This document shows positions 10,907-11,616 of a stretch of 11,616 nt of DNA, piece by piece. The position numbers and the translations under genes are program-made. Source of the stretch: Methanosuratincolales archaeon (GTDB lineage: Archaea > Thermoproteota > Methanomethylicia > Methanomethylicales > Methanomethylicaceae); contig CALGKV010000006.1 in NCBI GenBank assembly GCA_937930465.1, positions 1-11,616 on the forward strand, in the 5' to 3' direction. The notes under the pieces were generated by a model, which was given only the letters and a program-made list of their open reading frames with translations, did not search any database and had not been told where the DNA came from. The stretch's first letter is position 1; each line of letters starts with the position of its first letter.

Positions 10907-11616
10907 TTGGCCGTCACAGCCGCCCCAGCAGAGGTCTACTCCATCATCACCAGCGACGAGCAGGTGACAAAGCTCTTCGAGTACCTCGCTGAAAAGAAGA
11001 AGACAGTGATCTCTCCAGTCTTCGAGATCGTGATGGGATACCATTATCCAGACATAATGGAGGCCCTGAAGGTCACTTCGATGGAGTCTGTTTCGTTCGC
11101 GAAGAAGCTCGTGAAGATGGGGCTGGCAGCGGAGAACTACAAGGAACAGGTAGTCAGGTGCCCCCACTGCAACTCTGAGTACACGACAGTAAGGTTCCAC
11201 TGCCCTTTCTGCGATTCAACCAGGCTCTCGAAGGATTTGCTGATCGAGCACCTCTCTGACGGCACGATATCCCCCCTGTCCAACTACAAGAAGGGCGGCG
11301 AAACCATGATCTGCCCAGCCTGCAAGAAGGCGGTGAAGGAGGGCGACTACAGGACCGTGGGGGTCTGGTATGGGTGCCTCAGCTGCGGCAAGCAGTTCGA
11401 CACACCAAAGAACAGCTACCTGTGCCTGAGCTGCGGAAAGAGCTTTAACACCCAGGATCTGGTCATATCCTTCGTCAACGAGCTGAGGATAAAGCCCGAG
11501 GTCCTTGACGAATTCGCCAGGCGCCACATGCTCCTGACCCCGCTAATAAACATCATGCTCGAGGCGGGGCTCGATGCAAAGTCCCCTGGGACCATGGTGG
11601 GCGCCTCTGGGTATGG
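10907..11616 (+). CDS. TackOD1-type zinc-ribbon protein (cut by window edge)
   Basis: 236 complete codons are visible from a TTG start; the 3' end is beyond the window. TTG is forced: AGGTG lies 8 bases upstream, and an in-frame TGA (10901-10903) rules out any earlier start. Residues ~8-80 are helical (EVYSIITSDEQVTKLFEYLA). Residues ~82-196 hold five CxxC pairs: C85/C88, C99/C102, C136/C139, C157/C160 and C173/C176, with an HLSDG motif (115-119) and GDYRTVG between them. This order (CPxC, HxxxG, CPxC, then CxxCG and CxxCGKSF) fits the TackOD1 (TACK output domain 1) zinc-ribbon family, named for thaumarchaeal and related archaea and often linked to signalling proteins. The last residues (INIMLEAGLDAKSPGTMVGASGYG) look like the start of a further alpha/beta domain. 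It should be a cytosolic regulatory or DNA-associated protein; the exact role is unknown. Confidence 0.8.
   Translation, partial: MAVTAAPAEVYSIITSDEQVTKLFEYLAEKKKTVISPVFEIVMGYHYPDIMEALKVTSMESVSFAKKLVKMGLAAENYKEQVVRCPHCNSEYTTVRFHCPFCDSTRLSKDLLIEHLSDGTISPLSNYKKGGETMICPACKKAVKEGDYRTVGVWYGCLSCGKQFDTPKNSYLCLSCGKSFNTQDLVISFVNELRIKPEVLDEFARRHMLLTPLINIMLEAGLDAKSPGTMVGASGY

Noticed and set aside
1..11616. CRISPR array, insertion sequence, rRNA or replication origin repeats
   Set aside because: I found no regularly spaced repeats, terminal inverted repeats with a transposase, rRNA motifs or clustered origin boxes.

Overview
The window is archaeal DNA, most likely from the TACK group (Crenarchaeota, Thaumarchaeota, Bathyarchaeota and relatives). 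The grounds are a family-B DNA polymerase whose motifs match crenarchaeal PolB1, an archaeal threonyl-tRNA synthetase with its own N-terminal editing domain, a tRNA gene split by two bulge-helix-bulge introns, a protein with the run of CxxC pairs seen in TackOD1 proteins, and TATA-box promoters with GGTG/GAGG-type ribosome binding sites. Coding DNA is GC-rich. I cannot name the genus.

Layout: (1) 1-241, minus: N-terminus of arginyl-tRNA synthetase, cut by the window edge. (2) 436-2055, plus: membrane-anchored extracellular CAP/SCP-domain protein, diverging from argS. (3) 2072-2217, minus: tRNA-Arg(GCG) with introns of 52 and 15 nt. It shares an AT-rich divergent promoter with (4), a 71-residue Cys/His protein at 2271-2486. 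(5) 2639-6691, plus: PolB interrupted at polymerase motif B by a 422-residue, AT-rich intein (4622-5887) with a damaged homing endonuclease. (6) 6717-6866, minus: a 49-residue basic helical protein convergent with polB. (7) 7128-7457, plus: small protein with a Cys/His cluster. (8) 7458-7987: a 530-base gap with possible micro-ORFs on the minus strand and the thrS promoter. (9) 7988-9853, plus: thrS. (10) 9912-10220 and 10225-10665, plus: a thioredoxin-fold-like protein and an unknown acidic-tailed protein, forming a tight pair. (11) 10907 to the end, plus: TackOD1-type zinc protein, cut by the window edge.

Functionally this is mostly informational: two aminoacyl-tRNA synthetases, an arginine tRNA and the replicative polymerase. 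Small metal-site proteins and one cell-surface protein lie between them. The most unusual elements are the intein, with a Gly-Gln C-terminus and a lost catalytic aspartate in its second LAGLIDADG motif, and the doubly split tRNA-Arg. I see no CRISPR array, insertion sequence or phage module.
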